Assembly: GCA_964403525.1 (NCBI GenBank)
Contig: CAYOGE010000007.1
Location: 1 to 64,000 of the forward strand
From: JAJTGZ01 sp964403525
GTDB lineage: Bacteria > Planctomycetota > Phycisphaerae > Phycisphaerales > UBA1924
Length of the DNA stretch: 64,000 nucleotides
Direction of reading: 5' to 3'
Under the pieces are notes generated by a model. That model did not search any database and was not told where the DNA came from. It worked only from the letters and a program-made list of their open reading frames with translations. Made by a program: the position numbers and the translations under genes. Shown here one piece after another: positions 16,184 through 23,586 of this stretch. Positions within the stretch are counted from its first letter, which is position 1. Every line of letters begins with the position of its first letter.

Positions 16184-17148
16184 GTGCTCGCCTTCGGGAA
16201 CGGGGAGCGGAGGTTGCGCTGGAGCGCGTGGACCTGCGCAGCGCGGTAGACCGACGCGGGGACGGGGCGGAGGTCCCAGACGACGCCCACGACCGCGAGC
16301 AGCCGCAGCGCCCAATAGGCCGGGTCGAACTCGTACCAGTAGAAGCCTTGCCGGGCCGTGCCGGGGTAGAAGTGGTGGTTGTTGTGCCACCCCTCGCCGA
16401 GGGTGATGATCGCGAGGAACCAGTTGTTTCGGCTGTCGTCGCCGGTGTTGAAGCGCTGCGAGCCGACGGTGTGCGCGAGGGAGTTGATCGTGAAGGTGGC
16501 GTGGTAGAGGAGCGATGTCGAGATGCCGAAGCCCCACGTGACAAGCTGCGGGCCGCTGGTGTTCAGCGAGGGGGCGGCGTGCTGGAGGGTGAAGCCGAGG
16601 GCAAAGAGGGCGGCGGCGAGAACGAACGCGCCGGCCATGTGCCAGCGTTCGATGAAGACGAGCTCGGGGTACTTGCGCCAGTCGGGGACGCGTTTCCAGT
16701 CGATCTGCTGGCCGCGCTGGGTGAGGAACCACCCGACGTGGGAGAAGAGGAGGCCCTTGAGGCCGGGGGAGTGCGGGTCTGGGTGGTCGTCTGCGTGCTG
16801 GTGGTGCACGCGGTGGTGAGCGGCCCACCAGACGGGGCCCCGCTGGGCGCAGGTGGTGCCGAGTGCGGCGGCGAGGAACTGGGTGAGGCGGTGGGTTCGG
16901 AAGGTGCGGTGTGAGAAGTAGCGGTGGTAGAAGACGGTGATGATGAGCATCCGTGCCCAGAAGAGCGCGGCAGCGACGGCAACGGCCGTCCAACTGAAGC
17001 CGGTGAAGATCGCGGCGACGCCCACCAGGTGGATGGAGAGGATGGGGAGGACGTCGTAGAGGCGGATCCGGCGGTTGTCGCTGTCTGGCGTGGCGGCGTA
17101 GGGGAGGGAGCCGAGGTCGGGGCAGGTTGACTGGGTGGCGGTTGTCAA
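16180..17148 (-). CDS. Membrane acyl-CoA/acyl-lipid desaturase
   Basis: Di-iron fatty acid desaturase of the stearoyl-CoA type; probably makes the monounsaturated chain used by the downstream enzymes. The 322 residues contain the three histidine boxes: HRYFSHR (near 75), HRVHHQHAD (near 112) and HNNHHFYP (near 253). Four hydrophobic segments surround them. It is first of the overlapping operon desaturase, FAD oxidoreductase, DUF1365, CFA synthase. Start ATG 17148 follows a gap that separates it from the prenyl synthase gene on the same strand. Confidence 0.92.
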   Translation of the reverse strand: MTTATQSTCPDLGSLPYAATPDSDNRRIRLYDVLPILSIHLVGVAAIFTGFSWTAVAVAAALFWARMLIITVFYHRYFSHRTFRTHRLTQFLAAALGTTCAQRGPVWWAAHHRVHHQHADDHPDPHSPGLKGLLFSHVGWFLTQRGQQIDWKRVPDWRKYPELVFIERWHMAGAFVLAAALFALGFTLQHAAPSLNTSGPQLVTWGFGISTSLLYHATFTINSLAHTVGSQRFNTGDDSRNNWFLAIITLGEGWHNNHHFYPGTARQGFYWYEFDPAYWALRLLAVVGVVWDLRPVPASVYRAAQVHALQRNLRSPFPKAST

Positions 17149-17295
17149 ACGTGGGGTCCGATCGGCTTGGCTGGGTGGGGGTGGGGGGGGAAGGCGAGAC
17201 GATCGCGCTGAATTGGCGTGCGGTCGGCGGGCGTTTCGTGCCGAGAGGGTACCGGTTTTTGACGTTGAGGGTTTGACGAGCGGGCGGCGTCGCGG

Positions 17296-18384
17296 TCAGC
17301 GTGTGCGCGTGGCCATCTCGCGGGCGAGCTGGGCGAGCGGTTCGCCGGGCTTGCCGAGTTGGGCTGCGGCCTTGAGGGCTTCGGCTTCAAGGCGCGTTAC
17401 GTGGGTGCGGGCGGCGTCGAGGCCGAGGGCACCGGGGTAGGTGAGCTTGCCCGCCTGGGCGTCCTTGCCGGTGCGTTTGCCGACGTGGCCCTCGTGCTGG
17501 GTGACGTCGAGGATGTCGTCGACGACCTGGAACATGAGGCCGACGGCGTCTGCGTAGGCGTCGATGATCGAGAGCGTGCGGTCGGAGGCGTGCGCGCAGA
17601 GCGCACCCATGCGGCAGGAGGCCTTGATGAGCGCGCCGGTCTTGTTGGCGTGAATGCGGGCGAGTTGCTGGTCGGGCGGGAGCGGGTCGCCGGCTGCGCC
17701 GAGTGTGTCGTAGACCTGGCCGACGATCATGGCTGTGGCGCCGCGGGCGAGTTCGGCGCAGAGGCGGGCGGCGAGGCGTCCGTCGGTGATCCGGTCTGTG
17801 AGGATGCCGAAGGCGAAGGTGAGCATGCCGTCGCCGGCGAGGATGGCCATGGCCTCGGAGGTGTGCTTGTGGAGTGTTGGCCGGCCGCGGCGGAGGTCGT
17901 CGTCGTCCATCGCGGGGAGGTCGTCGTGGACGAGGCTGAAGGCGTGGACGAGCTCGACGGCGGCGGCGGCGGGGAGTGACTCGGGTCCGTCACCGCCGGC
18001 GGCCTGGCATGAGCGCCAGGCGAGCAGCGGGCGGAGGCGTTTGCCGGGGCCCAGCAGAGAATAGATGACCGCGTCGTGGAGGTTCGCGGGGAGGGCGAGG
18101 CGGTCGATGGACTCGCGGAGGAAGAGGTTTGTTCTCGCGGCGGGGTCTTGCGGGGATGTGTGGCCTGCGTCACGCTCGGCACCGACTCCGCTCAAAGCCG
18201 CGGAGTCGGTGGCACCCGGAGTGTGAGTTTGGCCTGCGTCACGCTCGGCACCGACTCCGCTCCGAGCCGCGGAGTCGGTGGCACCCGGAGTGTGAGTTTG
18301 GCCTGCGTCACGTTCTGCACCGACTCCGCTCCGAGCCGCGGAGTCGGTGGCACCCGAGGCGGGGGAGCCCTTTGGCAGGCCCAC
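17296..18384 (-). CDS. Polyprenyl (farnesyl/geranylgeranyl) diphosphate synthase with repeat-encoded N-terminus
   Basis: Trans-prenyltransferase condensing isopentenyl and allylic diphosphates. The catalytic part has LGPGKRLRPLLAW, the first Asp-rich motif in LVHDDLPAMDDDDLRRGRPT, KTGALIKASCRMGA and the second motif FQVVDDILDVT. The 362 residues exceed the usual 290-300. The excess is about 75 N-terminal residues made of three copies of a 23-residue unit (GATDSAARSGVGAERDAG plus QTHTP) encoded by a 69-bp DNA repeat. GTG 18384 lies three bases after the ptsN-like stop with AGGAAGG upstream. I see no other start codon between repeats and catalytic domain, so the repeats are probably translated. 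Confidence 0.88.
   Translation of the reverse strand: MGLPKGSPASGATDSAARSGVGAERDAGQTHTPGATDSAARSGVGAERDAGQTHTPGATDSAALSGVGAERDAGHTSPQDPAARTNLFLRESIDRLALPANLHDAVIYSLLGPGKRLRPLLAWRSCQAAGGDGPESLPAAAAVELVHAFSLVHDDLPAMDDDDLRRGRPTLHKHTSEAMAILAGDGMLTFAFGILTDRITDGRLAARLCAELARGATAMIVGQVYDTLGAAGDPLPPDQQLARIHANKTGALIKASCRMGALCAHASDRTLSIIDAYADAVGLMFQVVDDILDVTQHEGHVGKRTGKDAQAGKLTYPGALGLDAARTHVTRLEAEALKAAAQLGKPGEPLAQLAREMATRTR
18162..18356. repeat. Three 69-bp repeats, each holding a perfect 12-bp palindrome
   Basis: Units begin at 18162, 18231 and 18300; the third is incomplete. Each contains CACCGACTCCGC and GCGGAGTCGGTG around an eight-base loop, followed by GCACCCG. The first two differ only in the loop. 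The array lies in frame inside the prenyl synthase gene. Related palindromes occur at 19687-19718 and 38910-38939. Confidence 0.85.
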
Positions 18385-18387
18385 GGC

Positions 18388-18855
18388 TCAGCGCCCTTCC
18401 TGGTCTTTGATGAGGGCGAAGATCTCGTCGGGCGTGGTGGCGGCGTAGATGCGCTCGCGGAAGTCGGGCATGATCATCAGGCGGCTGACGCGGGCGAGTG
18501 CCTGGATGTGGTCGCTGTTGCGGTCGGGGGCGCTTGCGAGCATGATGATGATTCGGACGGGCTTGCCGTCGATGGCGCCGAACTCGATGGGCGTGGCGGG
18601 CTTGCCGAGTGCCATGGCCAGGCCGGTGCCGGCGGCCATGCCCGCGCACTTGCCGTGGGGGATGGCGAGCCCGTGGCCGATGCCGGTGGTTCGGGTCTGC
18701 TCGCGGGTCCAGACGGCCTCTTTGAGCGCGGCGGGGTCAGCGACCTTGCCGGCTTCGGCGAGGACGTCGACGAGCTCGTGGATGGCGGCCCGCTTATCGG
18801 TCGCGGCCATCGGGGCTTTGATGCTGTTTGGCTGGAGAATGTCGAGGAGGTTCAT
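18388..18855 (-). CDS. PTS EIIA domain protein, PtsN/fructose type
   Basis: Phosphotransferase EIIA module of 155 residues from ATG 18855. The fold signature is clear: MNLLDILQPNSIKAPMAATDKRAAI, then GIGHGLAIPHGKCAGM with the phosphorylatable His, and VRIIIMLASAP. No other PTS gene is in the window, so a regulatory PtsN-like role is more likely than sugar uptake. An in-frame TTG at 18876 would add seven residues; the ATG matches the family. The prenyl synthase follows after three bases and is probably coupled. Confidence 0.87.
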   Translation of the reverse strand: MNLLDILQPNSIKAPMAATDKRAAIHELVDVLAEAGKVADPAALKEAVWTREQTRTTGIGHGLAIPHGKCAGMAAGTGLAMALGKPATPIEFGAIDGKPVRIIIMLASAPDRNSDHIQALARVSRLMIMPDFRERIYAATTPDEIFALIKDQEGR

Positions 18856-18987
18856 GCGCGGGGTTGGTTCCACCAACGGTTCGGGGCGTTGAGCGAGTGT
18901 AGCCGATCAGCGGGCGAGCGTGCGCGTGCGGCGGGTGTGTGTGGGTGCGCGGCGTCGACGGTTGCGCGCGGGTGGGGCGCAACGAGA

Positions 18988-19013
18988 ACGACCCGGCTGA
19001 TGGGCCGGGTCGT
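18988..19013 (-). terminator. Terminator after tRNA-Gln
   Basis: 10-bp stem ACGACCCGGC / GCCGGGTCGT with a six-base loop, followed on the minus strand by TTCTCGTT, seven bases past the tRNA 3' end. Confidence 0.65.
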
Positions 19014-19019
19014 TTGAAG

Positions 19020-19090
19020 CAGGGGTACTAGGATTTGAACCTAGACTAACTGAGTCAGAGTCAGTTGTGCTACCGTTACACTATACCCCT
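19020..19090 (-). tRNA. tRNA-Gln(CTG)
   Basis: The minus strand folds as a cloverleaf: acceptor AGGGGTA paired with TACCCCT, anticodon stem ACTGA/TCAGT with loop CTCTGAC (anticodon CTG), and T-arm CTAGG-TTCAAAT-CCTAG. The discriminator base is G. CCA is not encoded. A terminator hairpin follows. Confidence 0.93.
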
Positions 19091-19186
19091 GTGGTACAGG
19101 ACCCCTGCGGGTCTGGCGCTCGTGTGCGGAGCGGCCAAGTGTACCCGCCTGAGGGTGTGGGGTCCAAGTCTTTGGCCAATGAAGAA

Positions 19187-19207
19187 GCCCCGCGGCGTGC
19201 GCGGGGC
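19187..19207 (-). terminator. Terminator of the small gene at 19238
   Basis: GCCCCGCG / CGCGGGGC stem with a five-base loop, followed on the minus strand by TTCTTCATT. It lies 31 bases after the small gene's stop. Confidence 0.6.
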
Positions 19208-19237
19208 GGGTGGTTGCTCTTTGGGTGCTGGATGCGC

Positions 19238-19474
19238 TCAGCCGTTTGTGGGGCGGATGGGCGTTGCGCGCCCGAAGGGGCTGCGGGGTGGCGGCGGTGT
19301 GAAGGTGGCGGCGGGCATGGCAGCGGGCGTGACGGCCTGGCCGATGAGGCGGTCGCCTCCGATGAGCGCGGCAGGGGCCGGCGTGCTGCGTGCTGCTCGC
19401 AGCGAGTCGATCCGCTGATCGAGCTTGCCGAGGATTGACTTGACCTGGTTAAACGTACGCTGCGAAGTGCTCAT
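19238..19474 (-). CDS. Small protein of unknown function
   Basis: The product has 78 residues. The N-terminal third is helical (TFNQVKSILGKLDQRIDSLR); the rest is Pro/Ala-rich (TPAPAALIGGDRL, then a Pro run). Support for a real gene is modest: GAGG upstream of ATG 19474, a terminator hairpin shortly after the stop, and position between tRNA-Gln and the divergent ABC-F gene. I do not recognise a family. The helix could mediate a coiled-coil contact. Confidence 0.5.
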   Translation of the reverse strand: MSTSQRTFNQVKSILGKLDQRIDSLRAARSTPAPAALIGGDRLIGQAVTPAAMPAATFTPPPPRSPFGRATPIRPTNG

Positions 19475-19686
19475 CCATGACCTCTCTGCTCGGGTTTCCG
19501 CCGCAGGAGATCGGACGGTGGAAGCGGCGGGATGAGCCGCGGGCGCAAAAGTGATCAGGATTGGTGGTACGTCGGGCGGATTGTGCGGTCTGGGTGAGTC
19601 CGTCGGTGGTTACACGGCGCCTGGGGTGCGGCGGGCGCTTTGGGATCGCGGTGGGGTGTGGGTTGCTGCCTTTGGATTGGCGTGGG

Positions 19687-19718
19687 CACCGACTCCTCAC
19701 GGGGCGGAGGAGTTGGTG
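19687..19718. repeat. Dispersed palindrome, copy near the ABC-F gene
   Basis: CACCGACTCCTC / GAGGAGTTGGTG (one G-T pair) around an eight-base loop. Same family as the units at 18162-18356, and intergenic here, about 115 bases before the ABC-F start. Confidence 0.6.
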
Positions 19719-19833
19719 GCGGCCGGCACTGATTGAATCGGGGTTCGCGGTCTGGCGGCTTTTGCGCTCTAAACTCCTCTCCCTTCCTTCCTATCCCTTC
19801 AACGGCCGTCGGTATTGCCCTGCTGGAGACTTG

Positions 19834-21897
19834 ATGCCTCTTTTGACCGCGACCAACCTGCACGTGGCTTACGGACTCAAGGTGATTCTCGATGGTGTGA
19901 GCCTGTCGATCGAGCCGGGGGAGCGGATCGGGGTGGTCGGGCGCAACGGCGGCGGTAAGAGCACGATGATGAAGGTGCTGGCTGGGGTGATGCAGCCCGA
20001 CTCGGGGAACGTGCAGGTGGCCAAGGGCGCGCGGGTTTCGTATCTGACGCAGGACCCGGTGCTGACGCCGGGTGAGACGCTGCGCGGCGAGGCGGAGAGC
20101 GCGTTCGCGGAGTTGCACCGGTTGCACGTGGAGTTGAACAAGGTCTTTGACCAGATGGCGCACGCGGAGGGTGAAGGGCTGGAGCGGCTGATGGAGCGTC
20201 AGGGGAAGCTGGAGGGGCAGATCGAGAACGCGGGCGGGCACGCGGTGGACCACAAGATCGACGCGGTGCTGCACGGGCTGGGGTTCAGCGACGGGCAGTT
20301 CGGGACGCCGGTGGAAGGGCTCAGCGGCGGGCAGAAGGGGCGGCTGAGCCTGGCGAAGATGCTGCTTCAGCAGCCGGATGTGCTGCTGCTGGACGAGCCG
20401 ACGAACCACTTGGACATCGATGGGCGTTTGTGGCTTGAGAACTTCCTGGTCAACGAGTTCCGGGGTGCGGTGCTGGTGATCAGCCACGACCGGTACCTGC
20501 TGGACAACGTGGTGCATCGGATCGTTGAGGTTGAGCAGGCGCGGCTGATTGATTACCCGGGCAACTACGAGGCGTTTGTTGAGATCCGTGCGCAGCGGCG
20601 GCTGAGCCAGTCGCGTGCGTTTGAGAACGAGCAGACGAAGTTCAGGAAAGAAGAGGCGTACATCAGGCGGTACCGCGCGGGGCAGCGGGCCAAGCAGGCG
20701 CAGGGGCGGCTGAGCAAGCTCACGCGGGCGAAGGACGAGAGCACGCTTGAGCGGCCGATGGAACTGGCGGGGTTCAGGCTTGAGCTGCCCAAGGCTCCGC
20801 GGACGGGTGACCTGGTGGTGACAGCGCGCGGGGTGAGCAAGGGGTATGACGGGGACGATGGTTCGCGGAAGCAGTTGTTCCACGACCTGGACCTGATCAT
20901 CGGGCGCGGCGAGCGGTGGGGGATCATCGGGCCCAACGGCGCGGGGAAGAGCACGCTGGTGCGGGTGATCCTGGGCGAGCAGCCGGCGGACTCGGGGACG
21001 GTGCGGCTTGGCAGCAACGTGGTGATCGGTCACTACGCGCAGACGCACGAGCACCTGGCGATGGAGAAGACGGTGGTGCGGTACCTGCAGGATGTGATCC
21101 TGAAGGAGTGCCCCGGGCTGCTGCTGAGCGAGCAGCAGGCGCGGAACCTGGCGGGGGCGTTTCTGTTCAGCGGGGCGGAGCAGGACCGGGAGCTTGGGAG
21201 CCTTTCGGGGGGCGAGCGGTCGCGGGCCGTGCTGGCGGGGTTGCTGGCGAGCGCGAAGAACCTGCTGGTGCTCGACGAGCCGACCAACCACCTGGACATC
21301 TCGTCGGCCGAGCGTCTGGAAGAGGCGCTCGCGGGGCCGGACGAGGAGACGGGCGACGACGGGTACGAGGGGGTGCTGATCCTGATCAGCCATGACCGCG
21401 CGCTGATCGACTCGACGTGCGATCACCTGCTGATTCTGGACGGGCACGGAGGTGCGGAGGTGTTCGTGGGCTCGTGGACCGAGTGGCGCGAGAAGTCACT
21501 GGCGCGCGACAAGGAGCGGCGCGAGGCAGAGAACGCGGAGAAGGCGCGCAAGGAGCAGGCGGAGGCTCAGCGAAGGGCGGCGGAAGAGAAGAAGAAGGCC
21601 GCGGCGGAAGCGGCGAAGAAGGCGGCGGCGGCTCCTCAGCCGAAGCAGAACCTGGGCGGGGGCTCGAATCGGGGCAAGCAGCGGGGCGGTGGGGGCGGGT
21701 TCTCGCGGCTGAGTGATGAGGAGCTTGAGGGGAAGATGGGGGCCGTCCAGGCGGACATGACGGGGATCGACGAAGAGCTCGCGTTCCCGGAGACTTGGAA
21801 GGACCGCGAGCGGGCGGATGCGCTGACGCACAGGCGGGCGGAGCTGAAGTCGGACCTTGATGGGCTCGAAGCCGAGTACCTCAAGCGGATGGGGTGA
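19834..21897 (+). CDS. ABC-F family ATPase (Uup/EttA-type)
   Basis: Soluble protein with two ABC ATPase domains and no membrane segments; the family acts on translating ribosomes or DNA repair intermediates. The 687 residues show Walker A GRNGGGKST, signature LSGGQKGRL and Walker B LLLDEPTNHLD in the first domain. The second has GPNGAGKST, LSGGERSR and LVLDEPTNHLD, with the ABC-F linker between them (KFRKEEAYIRRYRAGQRAKQ). The C-terminus is a long charged Ala/Lys/Glu-rich segment plus a coiled-coil hairpin, as in Uup. ATG 19834 has GGAG upstream. The last 383 bases are duplicated at 22855-23237. Confidence 0.92.
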   Translation: MPLLTATNLHVAYGLKVILDGVSLSIEPGERIGVVGRNGGGKSTMMKVLAGVMQPDSGNVQVAKGARVSYLTQDPVLTPGETLRGEAESAFAELHRLHVELNKVFDQMAHAEGEGLERLMERQGKLEGQIENAGGHAVDHKIDAVLHGLGFSDGQFGTPVEGLSGGQKGRLSLAKMLLQQPDVLLLDEPTNHLDIDGRLWLENFLVNEFRGAVLVISHDRYLLDNVVHRIVEVEQARLIDYPGNYEAFVEIRAQRRLSQSRAFENEQTKFRKEEAYIRRYRAGQRAKQAQGRLSKLTRAKDESTLERPMELAGFRLELPKAPRTGDLVVTARGVSKGYDGDDGSRKQLFHDLDLIIGRGERWGIIGPNGAGKSTLVRVILGEQPADSGTVRLGSNVVIGHYAQTHEHLAMEKTVVRYLQDVILKECPGLLLSEQQARNLAGAFLFSGAEQDRELGSLSGGERSRAVLAGLLASAKNLLVLDEPTNHLDISSAERLEEALAGPDEETGDDGYEGVLILISHDRALIDSTCDHLLILDGHGGAEVFVGSWTEWREKSLARDKERREAENAEKARKEQAEAQRRAAEEKKKAAAEAAKKAAAAPQPKQNLGGGSNRGKQRGGGGGFSRLSDEELEGKMGAVQADMTGIDEELAFPETWKDRERADALTHRRAELKSDLDGLEAEYLKRMG

Positions 21898-21904
21898 GCA
21901 GCAG

Positions 21905-22828
21905 ATGATTCACGCTCCGAAACACGTCCTCGTCGTGCTCCTCGGGTTGGCTGCCTCCGGGTGCGCTGAGCCATCCAGCCCCGCGGCAGCGCCGGAGTCC
22001 GCCCCACCCGCGACGCAGGTTCATTCACCCGCCCCGGCTGCGGAGGAAGCGCAGATCGGGTGGGTCTGGACCGGCGGCGATGGGGAGCATCCCTCAGCGG
22101 CGCTCGCGGTCAGGCCGCGCGCAGGGGCGCTGGAACTGGTCGTGTTTGCCACGCCGCCGCGAGCCTCCGATGACTTTGCGCACGGGTCAGTCATCCCGAT
22201 GCTGGAGTACGAGGCGACCGACCGGCGCGCGGTGTTCCTGCTCAAGCGGGTGATGCCCTCGATCGCCCCTGCTCGCACGATCCTCGAGTTCGATCAGCCG
22301 CTCTCGGGCGAGGCGGTGACCGGCTACCTCTCTGTTGATCTCGCTGACGCGCACAAGATCGGCCTCACCGGGGACGAAGTGGCCGGCAAGCGCACTCCGC
22401 TGGTGTTCAAGCGGGGCCCTTGGCCTACGGCTCGAACGTGGGCCGAAGCGACGGGCACGCCGCCCACCCCGCCGCCCGATGCCGAGCGGAAGTGGCACGG
22501 CGACTGCCTGATCGACGTGGACCCGAAGAAGGACTACGCCCCTGTGCCAGACACCACCATCGAAATGACCACGCAGGCCAAGCGACTGCTCGGTTGCCGC
22601 GTCGTTGAGCGGCGAGCGGGAACTGAGCGGGTGATCTGGGAACTGCGTGACTTCACCGGGACAATGCAGAGCGCAAAGGGGACGGCGATCATCGACGGGC
22701 AGCCCCACCCCTACGAGATGGTTAGCTTCATGCAGGACGACGGTCTGCACGTCATGCTGGCGGACAGGTGCAAGCCCGCCCACGCCCGCGGCGTCGTGCC
22801 GCGCTACCACGCCACGCTCACGTACTGA
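21905..22828 (+). CDS. Predicted lipoprotein of unknown function
   Basis: The product has 307 residues with a lipoprotein signal: MIHAPKHVLVVLLGLAASGC, where Cys20 would be lipidated, followed by a Pro/Ala/Ser-rich spacer. The remaining part looks globular (WVWTGGDGEHPSAALAVRP, DTTIEMTTQAKRLLGCRVVE, VIWELRDFTGTMQSAKGTAI) but I recognise no domain. It sits seven bases after the ABC-F gene and is bracketed by two copies of that gene's 3' end, so it looks like inserted or rearranged DNA. A secreted stress or surface role is possible but not shown. Confidence 0.75.
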   Translation: MIHAPKHVLVVLLGLAASGCAEPSSPAAAPESAPPATQVHSPAPAAEEAQIGWVWTGGDGEHPSAALAVRPRAGALELVVFATPPRASDDFAHGSVIPMLEYEATDRRAVFLLKRVMPSIAPARTILEFDQPLSGEAVTGYLSVDLADAHKIGLTGDEVAGKRTPLVFKRGPWPTARTWAEATGTPPTPPPDAERKWHGDCLIDVDPKKDYAPVPDTTIEMTTQAKRLLGCRVVERRAGTERVIWELRDFTGTMQSAKGTAIIDGQPHPYEMVSFMQDDGLHVMLADRCKPAHARGVVPRYHATLTY

Positions 22829-22854
22829 ACCGCGGTGCGCCCGCGACCTACGGC

Positions 22855-23237
22855 AGCGGCGCGAGGCAGAGAACGCGGAGAAAGCGCGCAAGGAGCAGGC
22901 GGAGGCTCAGCGAAGGGCGGCGGAAGAGAAGAAGAAGGCCGCGGCGGAAGCGGCGAAGAAGGCGGCGGCGGCTCCTCAGCCGAAGCAGAACCTGGGCGGG
23001 GGCTCGAATCGGGGCAAGCAGCGGGGCGGTGGGGGCGGGTTCTCGCGGCTGAGTGATGAGGAGCTTGAGGGGAAGATGGGGGCCGTCCAGGCGGACATGA
23101 CGGGGATCGACGAAGAGCTCGCGTTCCCGGAGACTTGGAAGGACCGCGAGCGGGCGGATGCGCTGACGCACAGGCGGGCGGAGCTGAAGTCGGACCTTGA
23201 TGCGCTGGAGGCGGAGTATCTGAAGTGGATGGGGTGA
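22855..23237 (+). pseudogene. Duplicated 3' fragment of the ABC-F gene
   Basis: Bases 22855-23237 repeat 21515-21897 at a constant offset of 1340. I find one mismatch in the first 344 bases, then seven mismatches in about 39 bases before the stop, mostly synonymous. It encodes only the charged linker and C-terminal coiled coil and has no ATPase domain or obvious start. An open frame begins at 22647 inside the lipoprotein gene but in another frame. It is most likely a non-functional gene fragment. Confidence 0.85.
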
Positions 23238-23291
23238 GGAAACTTCCGAGTGACGTCACTTCTTCGTTGAAGTACCCCGCTTCGATCGCCT

Positions 23292-23561
23292 TCAGTCTCT
23301 GACAAGGCCCTTCTCGCGCTGCTCTTGTAGTTGCCGGACGCGTTCGGACATGATGCGAGGTTTTCCTTCGCGACCGCTCGATTCCCATCCGATGATGTAG
23401 AACTCTCTCCACACAGGCAGCGTGTTGAACGGAGGGGAGTACGCCCACTTAGCACCGGCGGTTCCCATTGCATAGGGGAGCAGTACGCTGAGAATCGCTG
23501 CCGCGGCAACGACCGCCAACGCTGTTCTTGGTCGCGGCTTGAGGCGATGCAGAATCCGCAT
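23292..23561 (-). CDS. Small membrane-anchored protein of unknown function
   Basis: The product has 89 residues with one hydrophobic segment (TALAVVAAAAILSVLLPYAMG, about 13-33), then a short soluble part containing YSPPFNTLPVWREFYIIGWESSG and a charged helix (SERVRQLQEQREKG). I know no family. It lies 25 bases before the start side of the DUF1080 gene's 3' end on the same strand. The gene may have come with the rearranged DNA of the ABC-F duplication. Confidence 0.5.
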   Translation of the reverse strand: MRILHRLKPRPRTALAVVAAAAILSVLLPYAMGTAGAKWAYSPPFNTLPVWREFYIIGWESSGREGKPRIMSERVRQLQEQREKGLVRD

Positions 23562-23586
23562 TATCGTCCAAGTTGTTGCGCGTCCG

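Noticed and set aside
18162..18356. CRISPR-like or terminator reading of the 69-bp repeats
   Set aside because: No unique spacers, palindromes in coding sequence, and no T-runs.
19555..21447. A 630-codon minus-strand open frame opposite the ABC-F gene
   Set aside because: Arg/Leu/Pro/His-rich shadow with no motifs; the plus strand has full ABC-F motifs.
22647..23237. Plus-strand frame covering the duplicated ABC-F tail as an intact gene
   Set aside because: Its beginning is out of frame inside the lipoprotein gene, with no start signal; only the duplicated part is protein-like.
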